In this document: piece after piece, positions 27,103-36,148 of the stretch
Position numbering within the stretch: the stretch's first letter is position 1
How the letters are laid out: every line of letters begins with the position of its first letter
Source: Dermatophilus congolensis
GTDB taxonomy: Bacteria; Actinomycetota; Actinomycetes; Actinomycetales; Dermatophilaceae
Reading direction: 5' to 3'
DNA length: 64,000 nucleotides
NCBI RefSeq assembly: GCF_900187045.1
Contig: NZ_LT906453.1
Span: 1,488,001-1,552,000, forward strand
Made by a program: the position numbers and the translations under genes
Notes under the pieces: generated by a model
Told to the model about the DNA's origin: nothing
What the model saw: the letters and a program-made list of their open reading frames with translations, nothing else
Databases searched by the model: none

Positions 27103-27226
27103 GTCAGGGACGCTGGGTGCTGTTGGGGTGCCTGTACGGTGGTGGAGTCTGAGCGTGAGCTATGGAGTGGTTTGCGCGGTAGTTGTGTGACCAGTGGGAG
27201 CACTGGGTTGAGGAAGGCAGTGGCAG

Positions 27227-27706
27227 ATGGCCAAGGAGTCGGGTGTGAAGGTGATCGCGCGTAACAAGAAGGCGCGTCACGATTATTTGATTGAGGACAC
27301 CTATGAGGCCGGTCTGGCGTTGATGGGTACTGAGGTGAAGTCGCTGCGGTTGGGGCGGGCTTCGTTGGTGGATGGGTTTGCGTCGTTTTCACGTTCGGGT
27401 GAGGTGTGGTTGGAGGGTGTGCACATCCCGGAGTATGTGCAGGGGACGTGGACGAATCATTCGGCTCGGCGTCGGCGCAAGTTGTTGTTGCATCGAGCTG
27501 AGATCGACAAGTTGGAGTCCAAGGCCAGGGAGGCAGGACACACGGTGGTGCCGTTGTCGCTGTATTTCAAGGATGGTCGGGTGAAGGTGGAGATCGCGTT
27601 GGCCAAAGGTAAGCGGGAGTACGACAAGCGTCAGGCGTTGCGTGAGCGTCAGGATCGTCGTGAGGCGGAGAGAGCGATGTCGGTGGCGTTTAAGCGGGGT
27701 CGGTGA
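27227..27706 (+). CDS. smpB: SsrA-binding protein SmpB
   Basis: 159 residues with the OB-fold core ([33 protein letters not shown]), the VHIPEY region and a basic C-terminal tail ([20 protein letters not shown]). The tail is the helix that reads the empty mRNA channel on stalled ribosomes. It delivers charged tmRNA, whose gene lies 2.7 kb downstream. SmpB following ftsX is the standard actinobacterial order. Confidence 0.97.
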   Translation: MAKESGVKVIARNKKARHDYLIEDTYEAGLALMGTEVKSLRLGRASLVDGFASFSRSGEVWLEGVHIPEYVQGTWTNHSARRRRKLLLHRAEIDKLESKAREAGHTVVPLSLYFKDGRVKVEIALAKGKREYDKRQALRERQDRREAERAMSVAFKRGR

Positions 27707-27746
27707 GGCGCGGCTGTTTTTTCGTGGATGGGATTGGGGCGTAGTG

Positions 27747-29756
27747 ATGGGGTTGTTGATGGGTGTGGCTCGGGTAGGGGTTGCCTCGGGGGCGCGTCGG
27801 TGGGTGGGGCGTGGCATGTCGGGGTTGTGTGTGGCTGCGATGTTGGTTGGTGTGGGTGTTGGTGGGGCGTGGGCGCAGCAGGGGGACCGTATCGCTGATT
27901 ATCGGGTGGAGTATTCGCTGCGTCCTGATGGTGAGGTGTGGGCGCGAGAGACGGTGGATTACGTGTTCGGTGGTGGCAAGGACCGGCACGGCATTTTTAT
28001 GGATTGGACTGTGCGGCGGAATCTTCCGGAAAGTCCGGGGCATTTCCGTGAGTACGAGATGTCGATTGTGAATGTGACGAGCCCTACGGGCGCTTCGACG
28101 GTGTATGAGAAGCGGGACCGGGGTGGTGCGTTGCGGTTACAGATCGGGGATAAGAAGCGGTCTGTGTCGGGGCGGCAGCGTTACGTGGTCGAGTATCGCG
28201 TTAAGGGCGTGGTGAACCGGATTCCGGGTAAGGATGGCGCTGCCGATACGCAGGAGTTGTTTCTGAACCCGGTGGCGACTCATTGGGAGGCGCCGATTGA
28301 TCAGGCGACGGTGACGGTGACAGGTCCGGTTGGTTCTGAGCGTCGGGAATGCTGGGTGGGGGAGGAAGGATCCAGGAATAAGTCTGGGTGTGTGGGGGAG
28401 GCTGTGGGGGGTACAGATACTTTCACTGCGACAGGGCTAGGGATGCAGGGTGAGAAGCATCTGGGCATGACTGTGGTGACGGGGTATCAGGGTGGGACGG
28501 TTAGTAATGATCAGCCGATCATCCGGGAGGGTGATGCTGAGGGTGGGCGTGCGTTGACGGAGTTTGTGCCGCAGTGGGTGGCTACGGCGATGGGTGCGGG
28601 CAGTGTTGGTGTGGGTGGGTTGGCGTTTGTGGGCGCGGTTGTGGGGATGGGGGCTGCGTATCGGCGTCGTGGTCGCGATGAGCAGTTTGTTGGGTTGACT
28701 CCTGGGGTTTTGCCTGGTGATGAGGATGCGGCGACGGAGACGGTGCGGTTGTCTGCGTCTGCTCCGGTGGCGGTGCGTTTTGAGCCTCCGCAGGATTCGC
28801 TGCCGGGGTTGATTGGGACGTTGCAGGATGAGTCCGCCGACATGGTGGATGTGACGGCCTCGATCGTTGACTTGGCGGTGCGTGGGGTTGTGGTTATTGA
28901 GGAGGTTCCGCATCAGCGGAGTGATCCGGATTGGCGGATTCGTCGCGGCGAGAACTTCGATGAGGATCAGTTGCTTAGGTATGAGCGGACTTTGGTGCAG
29001 GCGTTGTTGGGGTCTTCGCAGACGGCGTTGTTGTCCTCTCGTCGTCAGCAGATGGCTACGCGGGTTGATCTGGTCAAGTCGCATATGTATGACGAGGTGA
29101 CTGCGCGTGGGTGGTTTAGAAAGAACCCGAAGCAGACACGTTCAGTGTGGGCTGGTTTGGGTGTGGTTTTGCTGATCGCGGGTGCTGTTTTGGCTGCTCC
29201 GTTGCTGTTTATGTCCGGGACTGTGGCGTTGACTGGTGCGCAGTTTGGGATGTTTTTGTGTGCTGGTGCTGGGGTCGCTGCTGCTGGCGTGGTGGTGTTG
29301 TTGATGGCGCGTTCGATGGTGGCGCGTACGGCGGCAGGTACAGCTGTGTTGCATCAGGCTCGTGGTTTTAAGGAGTACTTGGTGACGGCTGAGGCGGGGC
29401 AGATCCGTTTTGAGGAGGCGGAAAAGATTTTCAGTCGCTATTTGCCGTATGCGATTGTTTTTGGGGTGGCAGAGAAGTGGGCGAAGATCTTCGATGAGGT
29501 TGTGGCTGCGGCTAAAGCTGAGGGCGCGGTAGTGGATTCACCGTCGTGGTATTCCGGTGGCGCTACGGCGTGGGATTACGTGGTTTTCACCTCGATGCTG
29601 CGTGATTTTTCGGGCAGTGCTGAGAGTGCTTTCTCTGCCCCGGTTGACAGCGGTAGTGGTGGGGGCTCTGCGGGCGCTTCAGGACAGAGTGGTTTTGGTG
29701 GAGGCGGTTCAGTTGGTGGTGGTGGTTTTGGTGGGGGCGGTGGTGGTTCGTGGTGA
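27747..29756 (+). CDS. DUF2207 family membrane protein
   Basis: 669 residues. The N-terminal signal/anchor (about 15-40) ends near GGAWAQQGD. It is followed by the extracellular DUF2207 beta domain (IADYRVEYSLRPDGEVWARETVDYVF, about 45-215). A transmembrane helix lies near 285-310, then a cytoplasmic part, two more helices near 470-525, and a Gly/Ser-rich tail (FGGGGSVGGGGFGGGGGGSW). The family is widespread and uncharacterised, probably envelope related. ATG 27747 is used; the frame is open upstream into the smpB end. The Shine-Dalgarno is weak. Confidence 0.88.
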   Translation: MGLLMGVARVGVASGARRWVGRGMSGLCVAAMLVGVGVGGAWAQQGDRIADYRVEYSLRPDGEVWARETVDYVFGGGKDRHGIFMDWTVRRNLPESPGHFREYEMSIVNVTSPTGASTVYEKRDRGGALRLQIGDKKRSVSGRQRYVVEYRVKGVVNRIPGKDGAADTQELFLNPVATHWEAPIDQATVTVTGPVGSERRECWVGEEGSRNKSGCVGEAVGGTDTFTATGLGMQGEKHLGMTVVTGYQGGTVSNDQPIIREGDAEGGRALTEFVPQWVATAMGAGSVGVGGLAFVGAVVGMGAAYRRRGRDEQFVGLTPGVLPGDEDAATETVRLSASAPVAVRFEPPQDSLPGLIGTLQDESADMVDVTASIVDLAVRGVVVIEEVPHQRSDPDWRIRRGENFDEDQLLRYERTLVQALLGSSQTALLSSRRQQMATRVDLVKSHMYDEVTARGWFRKNPKQTRSVWAGLGVVLLIAGAVLAAPLLFMSGTVALTGAQFGMFLCAGAGVAAAGVVVLLMARSMVARTAAGTAVLHQARGFKEYLVTAEAGQIRFEEAEKIFSRYLPYAIVFGVAEKWAKIFDEVVAAAKAEGAVVDSPSWYSGGATAWDYVVFTSMLRDFSGSAESAFSAPVDSGSGGGSAGASGQSGFGGGGSVGGGGFGGGGGGSW

Positions 29757-29870
29757 GGGACGTTTGGGCACCACGGGCCGTGATGTGGGGTTAGCGTGGG
29801 TGAGGTGGGCGCTGCGTGCAGTGTCGGGTATTTCGTTGTTGCACAAGGATGTACGAGGTCAGGAGCGGCT

Positions 29871-30284
29871 ATGGGTGACGAGATGATTCATGAGATGACC
29901 AAGGAAGAAGCCGTCGAGGTTCTGGAGTCGTTGAGGTTTGGGCGGCTTGCTACAGCGGTAGCTGGGGTTCCTTTTATTACGCCGTTGAATTATGTGGCGC
30001 GTGATGGTGCTGTTTATTTCCGGACGGCCGAGGGAAACAAATTAATGGGGTTGACCATCAATGCGGATGTGGCTTTTGAGGCGGATCGTTTCGTTGATGG
30101 GTGTGCTGAGAGTGTGATTGTGATGGGGCGCGCTGAAGAGGTAGTTGCCGGGCAGGAACGAGAGTTTGCTGAGTCGCTGCCATTGCAGCCGTGGATTGAG
30201 ACCGATAAGCAGCATGTGGTGAAGATTGCGGTGGGGGAGATTTCTGGTCGACGGTTCCGGCTGAATGAGTTTGCACAGTTGTGA
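29871..30284 (+). CDS. Pyridoxamine 5'-phosphate oxidase-like flavin-binding protein
   Basis: 137 residues behind AGGAG. It is a split-barrel protein of the PNPOx-like/F420 or FMN-binding superfamily: EEAVEVLESLRFGRLATAVAGVPFITPLNYVARDGAVYFRT, then a second barrel half with SVIVMGRAEEV. Members bind FMN, F420 or haem, and the cofactor cannot be chosen from sequence. It follows DUF2207 and precedes ssrA. No catalytic residues are missing in an obvious way. Confidence 0.88.
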   Translation: MGDEMIHEMTKEEAVEVLESLRFGRLATAVAGVPFITPLNYVARDGAVYFRTAEGNKLMGLTINADVAFEADRFVDGCAESVIVMGRAEEVVAGQEREFAESLPLQPWIETDKQHVVKIAVGEISGRRFRLNEFAQL

Positions 30285-30421
30285 TGGGTGCGTAGTAGTA
30301 GTGGTGTGTTTCTGGTGAGGGGTTTCGCCGCTGGAGCGCGCTGAGCTATCGTTGGTTTCCCGGTCTGTGGTGTACAGGCAGGGCGTGCTACTGGATAACA
30401 AAACAGTGTGAGACACCCCAT

Positions 30422-30794
30422 GGGGGTGATCGGTTTCGACGTCGATAGTTCGGCCAGGGGAAGCGGGCCGAGGATGCAGGGTTATCTCGTTAACGCTCCC
30501 TGTAAACCAATAGGTGCCGATTCCAAGCGCACCGACTTCGCCCTCGCCGCCTGAGCGAGCGCATAAAGAAGTCCGTCAGCCTAGGTTTGATTCCGGCCTA
30601 GTTCCTGGCGTCATCTAGGAATCTTGCTGCATTGTCATGTCGGGGGGCATTGCGGGACTTTTACTCGACTGGGCCTGTGTTCGGGAACGTGTGCGTGCGT
30701 GCCCGAAGGCTGAGAAACACCTAAGCGCACTGCGCCCGGAGAAGTCCTGGTCTTTCATCGGCGGACGCGGGTTCGATTCCCGCCACCTCCACCA
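30422..30794 (+). ncRNA. ssrA: Transfer-messenger RNA (tmRNA)
   Basis: 373 nt. The 5' end GGGGGTGATCGGTTTCGAC and the 3' end GGTTCGATTCCCGCCACCTCCACCA form the tRNA-like acceptor (7 bp, one G-U) and T-arm. The tag reading frame (30516-30554) begins at GCC and encodes ADSKRTDFALAA followed by TGA; the hydrophobic ALAA end is the usual ClpXP/ClpAP degradation signal. The encoded CCA is present. It rescues ribosomes stalled on broken mRNA together with SmpB. A strong terminator follows at 30826. Confidence 0.97.
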
Positions 30795-30825
30795 TTTGTG
30801 TGTCTCGCACTGGTTATCTGTGCAA

Positions 30826-30861
30826 GTGAAGGCCGGGCCCCTGGTGGGGCCCGGCCTTCAC
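30826..30861. terminator. Terminator between ssrA and trxA
   Basis: A perfect 16-bp stem (GTGAAGGCCGGGCCCC) with loop TGGT, followed by TTTAT on the plus strand. It lies between convergent genes. Confidence 0.9.
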
Positions 30862-30875
30862 TTTATGGGTGGGTT

Positions 30876-31262
30876 TTAGTTGTTGTCGCCAGCTTGTTCG
30901 TTGCCCTGGCGTTCTTCCATTTCTTTGCGTACCTGTTCCATATCCAGGTTGCGGGCCTGGGTGATGAGGTCTTCGAGAGCAGGTGCTGACAGCGCGCCGG
31001 CTTGGGAGAAGACTGGGATGCCTTCTTTGACGATCATGATCGTGGGGATGGAGGTGATGTTGGCGGCGGCGGCGATGGATTGTTCGGCCTCGGTGTCGAG
31101 CTTGGCGAACGTGATGTCTTCGTGCTTTTCAGATACCTGTTCGAAGATGGGCGCGAACTGGCGGCAGGGGCCGCACCAGGAGGCCCAGAAGTCGATGAGG
31201 ACGATGTCGGTCGCGGAGATCGTCTGCTCGAAGTTCTGTTCGGTCAGTGCCACTGTGGTCAT
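30876..31262 (-). CDS. trxA: Thioredoxin
   Basis: 128 residues, with the classical active site FWASWCGPC (Cys30 and Cys33), the cis-proline region SIPTIMIV and a normal core fold to about residue 108, then a charged tail rich in Glu and Asn (MEERQGNEQAGDNN). It is a cytoplasmic disulfide reductase that depends on thioredoxin reductase, which is not in the window. Unlike many actinobacteria, it is not next to trxB here. Confidence 0.95.
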   Translation of the reverse strand: MTTVALTEQNFEQTISATDIVLIDFWASWCGPCRQFAPIFEQVSEKHEDITFAKLDTEAEQSIAAAANITSIPTIMIVKEGIPVFSQAGALSAPALEDLITQARNLDMEQVRKEMEERQGNEQAGDNN

Positions 31263-31465
31263 GGTGGCGGCAACGTCGGGCAGGGGGTGTTTGATTCCTT
31301 AGTCGATGAATCTGTCCTTGCGCCGGAAAATGAGACACCGCCCGCTCGCTAGAGCCTGTAGACGTGTCGCGCGCCGTATCCGGGGGAGTTGTGTGATGAG
31401 TTAGCCATCAGCAGCTGGGGTGACAGCGGTCGTCGTGCGTAAGACGACTCCGCGAACGTGGAGGT

Positions 31466-33165
31466 GTGAGTCGTGCAGACCGTGATTGCTTATGCAGGTG
31501 GGGGCTCTCTGCGGAGCGTGTGCAGCAGGGGTTGCTTCGGGTGGAGCGAGCCTACGAGAGGAGGTGGGGTGTTCGACCTAAGCCGCGTGCGCGTCACTGT
31601 GCAACGTGCGGGCTAGTTGAGTGGTCGCGCTGCCCGTCGACGTTCCGTTGGCCCGCATGGGTGCTGCAAGGGTCGCAGGCTGTGGCCTCGGTAGGCACCC
31701 CATTGGGTGTTGAGCGCATCACTCAGAAGGCGCCTGTAGATGCGGCGATCGAGGTGGCGCGGGTTCTGCGCAGTTCTCCTCGCAGGATTTTGGATCTAAC
31801 TCCTCCGTTCGTCCTCGGATGCATCGATGCTGACGCCGACCGGCTGGACCTTTTTACAGACGCGCTTGGGTGTCGGGCGGCTATTTGAGGTGCGCACTGA
31901 GTGGGGATGGGTGTGGAGTAACGGGCCTGTTGCGGCCATCAAGTTCGCTGGGTTGCCGCTGGTGCCAGACCCGCTCGGTTGGTCGCAGATGGCAGTAGCG
32001 GATGAACTCTTTGGCGAGGTAACCCCGTTAAGAGGAGTCCGGGCCGTTGGGCCAGCGACGCGGGTGAGTTGGCGGCGCTCACGTCTGACAGTTCACAGCT
32101 TGGACACCGTATCGAGTCAGCTCTGGCATGAAGGGGAGCTGGATGACCTGGTGGAGGAGGCAGCCGCGGACCTGAAGGGCGCAGTGGCCTCTATAGGTCG
32201 CTGGTTTGATGGCGCCCCGACGGTGGACTTGAGCGGCGGGCGGGACTCCCGTCTGGTCGCGGCTGCGTTCCTCGTTAGCGGAACGGCTATCACGCTTCAC
32301 AGCCACGATGCCGTCCCGGGAGACCTCGTTATTGCCAAGGAGTTAGTTGGGCTCTTGGGGCGAGAAGTCGAACACCGCATCAAGCACACGGAGTCTGGGG
32401 GTACTGGAGCTGTTCAGATGCCCTCTGGAATGGATGCTGCCTATGCCTGGCATGCATACGCCGAAGGGCTGCGCCCTTCATCGTTCTTGCTCCATCGCCC
32501 CCCGAACTCTGGATGCTGAGACCAACGTCGTCGTCGGTGGTGTTGGCGGAGAAGCAGCGCACTCCTATTACGGACCCCTCGGGAGAGTGGGCGAGCCCCA
32601 AGGGTTGCAAAGTGACCTCCTGAGAGGAATCGAACGCGCATCCCAAGAGGAGGATTTGCTGAAGGCGTGCGCTGATCGGATTGTCCGGCGTCACTGCACT
32701 GGCGAGGCAGTCGTGGATCGTTATCGACAAGACGTGTTCATGCACGTTCTGTCAGTTCTTTGGAGGATCAGCCGTTCAGGTGTCCCCAGCTCGGCTGTTC
32801 TGGATCATTACTACGTGCTCGAGCGGATGCGCAGGTGGGGCACAATGGGCGAAAGGAATGGTGTTTGTTCGCCCTTGCTGACGCCCAGTTTTCAACGAGC
32901 AGCTCTCGCTCTTGCCCCTGGGCAACGCCGTGCAAATATGCTCCATCGCAGGCTTACTGAACGACTGGTCCCTGAGTGGAATGGGGTCCCTTTTTCCCCG
33001 GCGAAGTTCCGCACACTTCCCCGCGGCGCGGCGCTCTCACGTAGCGAAGGCGGTCGCAGCGAGCAGACTATGGAGGTATTGCCGGACCACGCGGTTCGGC
33101 CGAATGCTTCGGAGGGTGTTTTTCGCCTGATCATTCGGGTACGGGCATCGTCTTCTTTGGGATAG
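31466..33165 (+). pseudogene. Asparagine-synthase-like protein, broken by two frameshifts
   Basis: Three overlapping frames together make one protein of about 565 residues. Frame 1 (31466-31888) gives an N-terminal amidotransferase-like fold without a catalytic Cys1, up to ADADRLDLFTDALG. After an indel between 31851 and 31870, frame 2 (to 32519) continues VGRLFEVRTEWGWVWSN and carries the PP-loop VDLSGGRDSRLVAAAFL of the AMP-forming synthase domain. A second indel in the C6 run at 32498-32503 leads to frame 3 (to 33165), LDAETNVVVGGVGGEAAHSYYG. Such stand-alone proteins form amides or macrolactams (asparagine, lasso or beta-lactam pathways). No partner genes were seen. Composition differs from the surroundings. 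Confidence 0.75.
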
Positions 33166-33709
33166 AGTTGGTCACGGATGCCTGTGTTTGTGCAGGAACG
33201 ATCCGTGTGTCATGTAGTTGCTGACTCCGTATGTGCGTGTGTGCATGGGATGTGGAACATGGCGGACGGTATCGGGAAGAAGTAGGCCAGCAGCACATAC
33301 GCGGCGGTCCTTTGTGACTGCTGCACTGAGTGGCCTGTCCAGAGATTTCTCGGTTGCCGAGGAATTGGTGTTGTCCGGTTCGTTATGGGTACGGGCGATA
33401 GCCACAGACAGGCAATAACGGCCCGCTTGACAGGTTGCTCACCTGAGTCAGCCGGCCGAACAGCATCCGTTCTGCACGCAAACGCAATGTTGTGTCGTGC
33501 ATACCAGCAGTCGTTCACATGCGCGGACTCCTCGAGCACGTTGCGTCCACGTCCCCGAAGACTGCTCATGAGATCGGTCCGACGAGGGGCCGAGCACGCG
33601 ACGATGTGACGCGTGCATGTGAAAACGACGTAATGGCTCGTTCTCGACAGCGCATTCGATGTGTGCCCGGGTGAACGCGCCTGCCCGAGAACGAGAAGCG
33701 AGAGAGCAG
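33166..33709. other. Gene-free stretch with possible gene remains
   Basis: About 540 bases before the helicase. Short open frames (for example 33218-33418 and 33178-33285) have no ribosome-binding site and no recognised family. Composition is less strand-skewed than its neighbours and continues that of the broken asparagine-synthase-like gene, so it may be a degraded part of the same acquired segment. No tRNA-like repeat or integrase remnant was found. Confidence 0.45.
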
Positions 33710-36061
33710 ATGCCAGACTTTCAGCAGGAAACCAACTCCGACAGCGGTACTTCTAGCCGTTCTGAACGCCACTCCGGCCCTAAACAGCGCTGGAGCCCAG
33801 CCCGCAAGGCGCAAGCCCGTAAAGCAAAAGAAAAACCGTTAAGCCCGCGTGAGCAGCGCCGAGCAGCCGAGTTCGGCAAAGACCGTCGTGATGGTGACCG
33901 CGGTGGGTTCCGTGGTGGCAGGGACTTCCGTGATGGCGACCGCGGTGGCTTCCGTGGTGAGCGCGGCGGCTACCAGGGCGGTCGTGGCTTTGACCGGCCT
34001 GGTCGTTTCGATGAGGACCGCCGTGATGAGCGTCGCGGGGACCGTGATGACCGTGGCGGATTCCGAGGGAACCGTCGGGACTTCCGTGATGGCGACCGGG
34101 GCGGGTTCCGTGGTGAGCGCGGTTTTGACCGTGGCGAGCGGGGCGGTTATCGCGGTGATCGGGACAACCGTCGTGATGGTGACCGCGGTGGGTTCCGTGG
34201 TGGCAGGGACTTCCGTGATGGCGACCGCGGTGGCTTCCGTGGTGAGCGCGGCGGCTACCAGGGCGGTCGTGGCTTTGACCGGCCTGGTCGTTTCGATGAG
34301 GACCGCCGTGATGAGCGTCGCGGGGACCGTGATGACCGTGGCGGATTCCGAGGGAACCGTCGGGACTTCCGTGATGGCGACCGGGGCGGGTTCCGTGGTG
34401 AGCGCGGTTTTGACCGTGGCGAGCGGGGCGGTTATCGCGGTGATCGGGACAACCGTCGTGATGGTGACCGCGGTGGCTTCCGTGGTGAGCGCGGCTTCGA
34501 CCGCGACAACCACCGCGAAGAGCGCGGCAGCTACCGTCGCAACGACGAACACAAGCACCACGAAAAACGCGAATTCCGTGGACGTGACGAGCAACGCCAC
34601 ACCCACAGCGGCTCCGACTTCGCTCGGGACAAACACCGCCGCCCCCGCTCATACGACCCAGCCCGCATAGAAGAAGCCCCCCGCGAATACGAAGCCGAAC
34701 GGATGCGCCGCGCCGAACGGCCCCGCCGCGTGGAGATCCCCGAAGACCCAAACCAGGGCTTCCAAGGCCTAGGCGTGCCGATGCCCATCGTTGAGCGCCT
34801 CGCCCGGGATGGAATCGCTGAACCATTCCCCATCCAAACCGCCACCATTCCCGACGCCATCGCTGGCCGTGACGTTCTAGGTCGCGGGCGCACCGGCTCG
34901 GGAAAAACAATGGCATTCGGGATTCCCGTACTGACCCGCCTGGCAGGACGCAGCAGCGAACCTCGCTGCCCGCGCGCCGTGATCCTTTCGCCCACGCGCG
35001 AACTTGCGATGCAAATCGGGGACGCTATCGGCCCGCTCGCTAAAGAGATGAACCTGCGTCACAAACTCGTCGCTGGCGGCATGCCCTACGAACCTCAAAT
35101 CAACGCCCTCGAGCGCGGCGTAGACATCCTGGTGGCCACCCCCGGTCGTATCAACGACCTCGTCGAGCGCGGCGCCGCCTGTCTAGACAACGTGGAAATT
35201 TTCGTCCTTGACGAAGCAGATCTGATGGCCGACATGGGATTCCTCCCCGACATCACCACCCTGCTCGAGGCAATCCCCGAAACCGGTCAGCGTCTGTTGT
35301 TCTCCGCAACCCTCGACAAAGGTATCGACGACGTCGTCGAAAAATACCTCCACGACCCGGTCGTGCACTCCACCGACGAAGCAAAAGCCTCCGTCGCGAC
35401 GATGTCACACCACATCTTCCTCGTGGACCCCAAGTACAAGAAACCCATCACTGGTGACATCGCTAACCGTCCAGGCCGCACCGTGGTGTTCGTCCGCACC
35501 AAGCTCGGCGCCGACCGTGTTGCCATGCAGCTACGTGAGCAAGGCGTGTTCGCAGCTGCCCTGCACGGTGGCCTCAACCAAGGCATGCGAACCCGCATTC
35601 TGGCCGCCTTCAAAGACGGCACCCTCCCAGTGCTAGTCGCTACCGATGTCGCATCCCGTGGTATCCACGTCGATGACGTCTCAGCAGTGCTGCAGGTCGA
35701 CCCACCCCGTGACCACAAGGACTACCTACACCGCGCAGGCCGCACCGCACGCGCCGGCTCCAACGGTGTTGTTGTCACCCTGGCGTTGCCGCACCAGCGC
35801 AAACTGATGAAGCGCATCGCCAACGACGCTGGCCTTGAGGTAGAACCGCAGAAAGTCGACCTCGGTCACCGTGAAATCATCGAAACCACAGGTGCATCAC
35901 GCCCCAGCGGTGAACCGATTTCCGAAGAATGCCTCCGCGCCATCACCGACCCGCCCCGCCGCCCCCGCGGCGGCTTCAAAGGCGGACGCGGCGGCTTCAA
36001 AGGTGGTCGCGGACACGGCCGCGGCGGACACGACCGTCCCCGTCGCCGCTACGAGGACTGA
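33710..36061 (+). CDS. DEAD-box RNA helicase with Arg-Gly-rich N-terminal extension
   Basis: 783 residues. Residues about 55-320 are low complexity, rich in Arg, Gly, Asp and Phe (RGGFRG and RDGDRGG type), encoded by an exact 285-bp tandem repeat. The helicase core follows: Q motif (FPIQTATIPD), motif I GRTGSGKT (near 393), SPTREL, DEAD (near 500), SAT, then domain 2 with TDVASRGIH and HRAGRTARAG. The short C-terminal tail is again RGG-like. It unwinds short RNA duplexes, probably in cold adaptation, ribosome assembly or RNA decay. Most bacterial relatives carry RGG-type extensions at the C-terminus. ATG 33710 is chosen; the Shine-Dalgarno is weak. Confidence 0.93.
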   Translation: MPDFQQETNSDSGTSSRSERHSGPKQRWSPARKAQARKAKEKPLSPREQRRAAEFGKDRRDGDRGGFRGGRDFRDGDRGGFRGERGGYQGGRGFDRPGRFDEDRRDERRGDRDDRGGFRGNRRDFRDGDRGGFRGERGFDRGERGGYRGDRDNRRDGDRGGFRGGRDFRDGDRGGFRGERGGYQGGRGFDRPGRFDEDRRDERRGDRDDRGGFRGNRRDFRDGDRGGFRGERGFDRGERGGYRGDRDNRRDGDRGGFRGERGFDRDNHREERGSYRRNDEHKHHEKREFRGRDEQRHTHSGSDFARDKHRRPRSYDPARIEEAPREYEAERMRRAERPRRVEIPEDPNQGFQGLGVPMPIVERLARDGIAEPFPIQTATIPDAIAGRDVLGRGRTGSGKTMAFGIPVLTRLAGRSSEPRCPRAVILSPTRELAMQIGDAIGPLAKEMNLRHKLVAGGMPYEPQINALERGVDILVATPGRINDLVERGAACLDNVEIFVLDEADLMADMGFLPDITTLLEAIPETGQRLLFSATLDKGIDDVVEKYLHDPVVHSTDEAKASVATMSHHIFLVDPKYKKPITGDIANRPGRTVVFVRTKLGADRVAMQLREQGVFAAALHGGLNQGMRTRILAAFKDGTLPVLVATDVASRGIHVDDVSAVLQVDPPRDHKDYLHRAGRTARAGSNGVVVTLALPHQRKLMKRIANDAGLEVEPQKVDLGHREIIETTGASRPSGEPISEECLRAITDPPRRPRGGFKGGRGGFKGGRGHGRGGHDRPRRRYED
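33882..34451 (+). repeat. Exact 285-bp tandem duplication inside the helicase gene
   Basis: Unit 1 is 33882-34166 and unit 2 is 34167-34451. Reading them side by side I found no difference. Each encodes 95 residues in frame. A third partial copy begins at 34452 and matches for about 25 bases before diverging. Confidence 0.92.
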
Positions 36062-36074
36062 GAACTTCACACAC

Positions 36075-36138
36075 TGACTGCAATTGCAGGTGGGGCCCAA
36101 CCGATCAATCGGTTGGGCCCCACCTGCAATTGCAGTCA
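36075..36138. terminator. 64-bp near-perfect palindrome (terminator between helicase and hutG)
   Basis: The arms are 31 bp with no mismatch around a 2-base centre (CA). The motif starts TGACTGCAATTGCAGGTGG and the centre is CCGATCAATCGG. It lies between convergent genes, 13 bases after the helicase stop. It would form a very stable hairpin on either transcript. Confidence 0.85.
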
Positions 36139-36148
36139 ATCACCGCAG

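Noticed and set aside
30769-30875. Integration of an island at the ssrA 3' end
   Set aside because: No second copy of the tmRNA 3' sequence and no integrase; trxA follows directly after the terminator.
31263-33709. Complete lasso-peptide cluster around the asparagine-synthase-like gene
   Set aside because: No precursor with a recognisable leader/core, no PqqD-like B1 and no transglutaminase-like B2 could be found in any frame.
33780-34916. Minus- and plus-strand frames across the helicase repeat (His/Gly- or Thr/Val-rich proteins)
   Set aside because: They are other-frame readings of the 285-bp repeat; the RGG frame continues into the helicase core.
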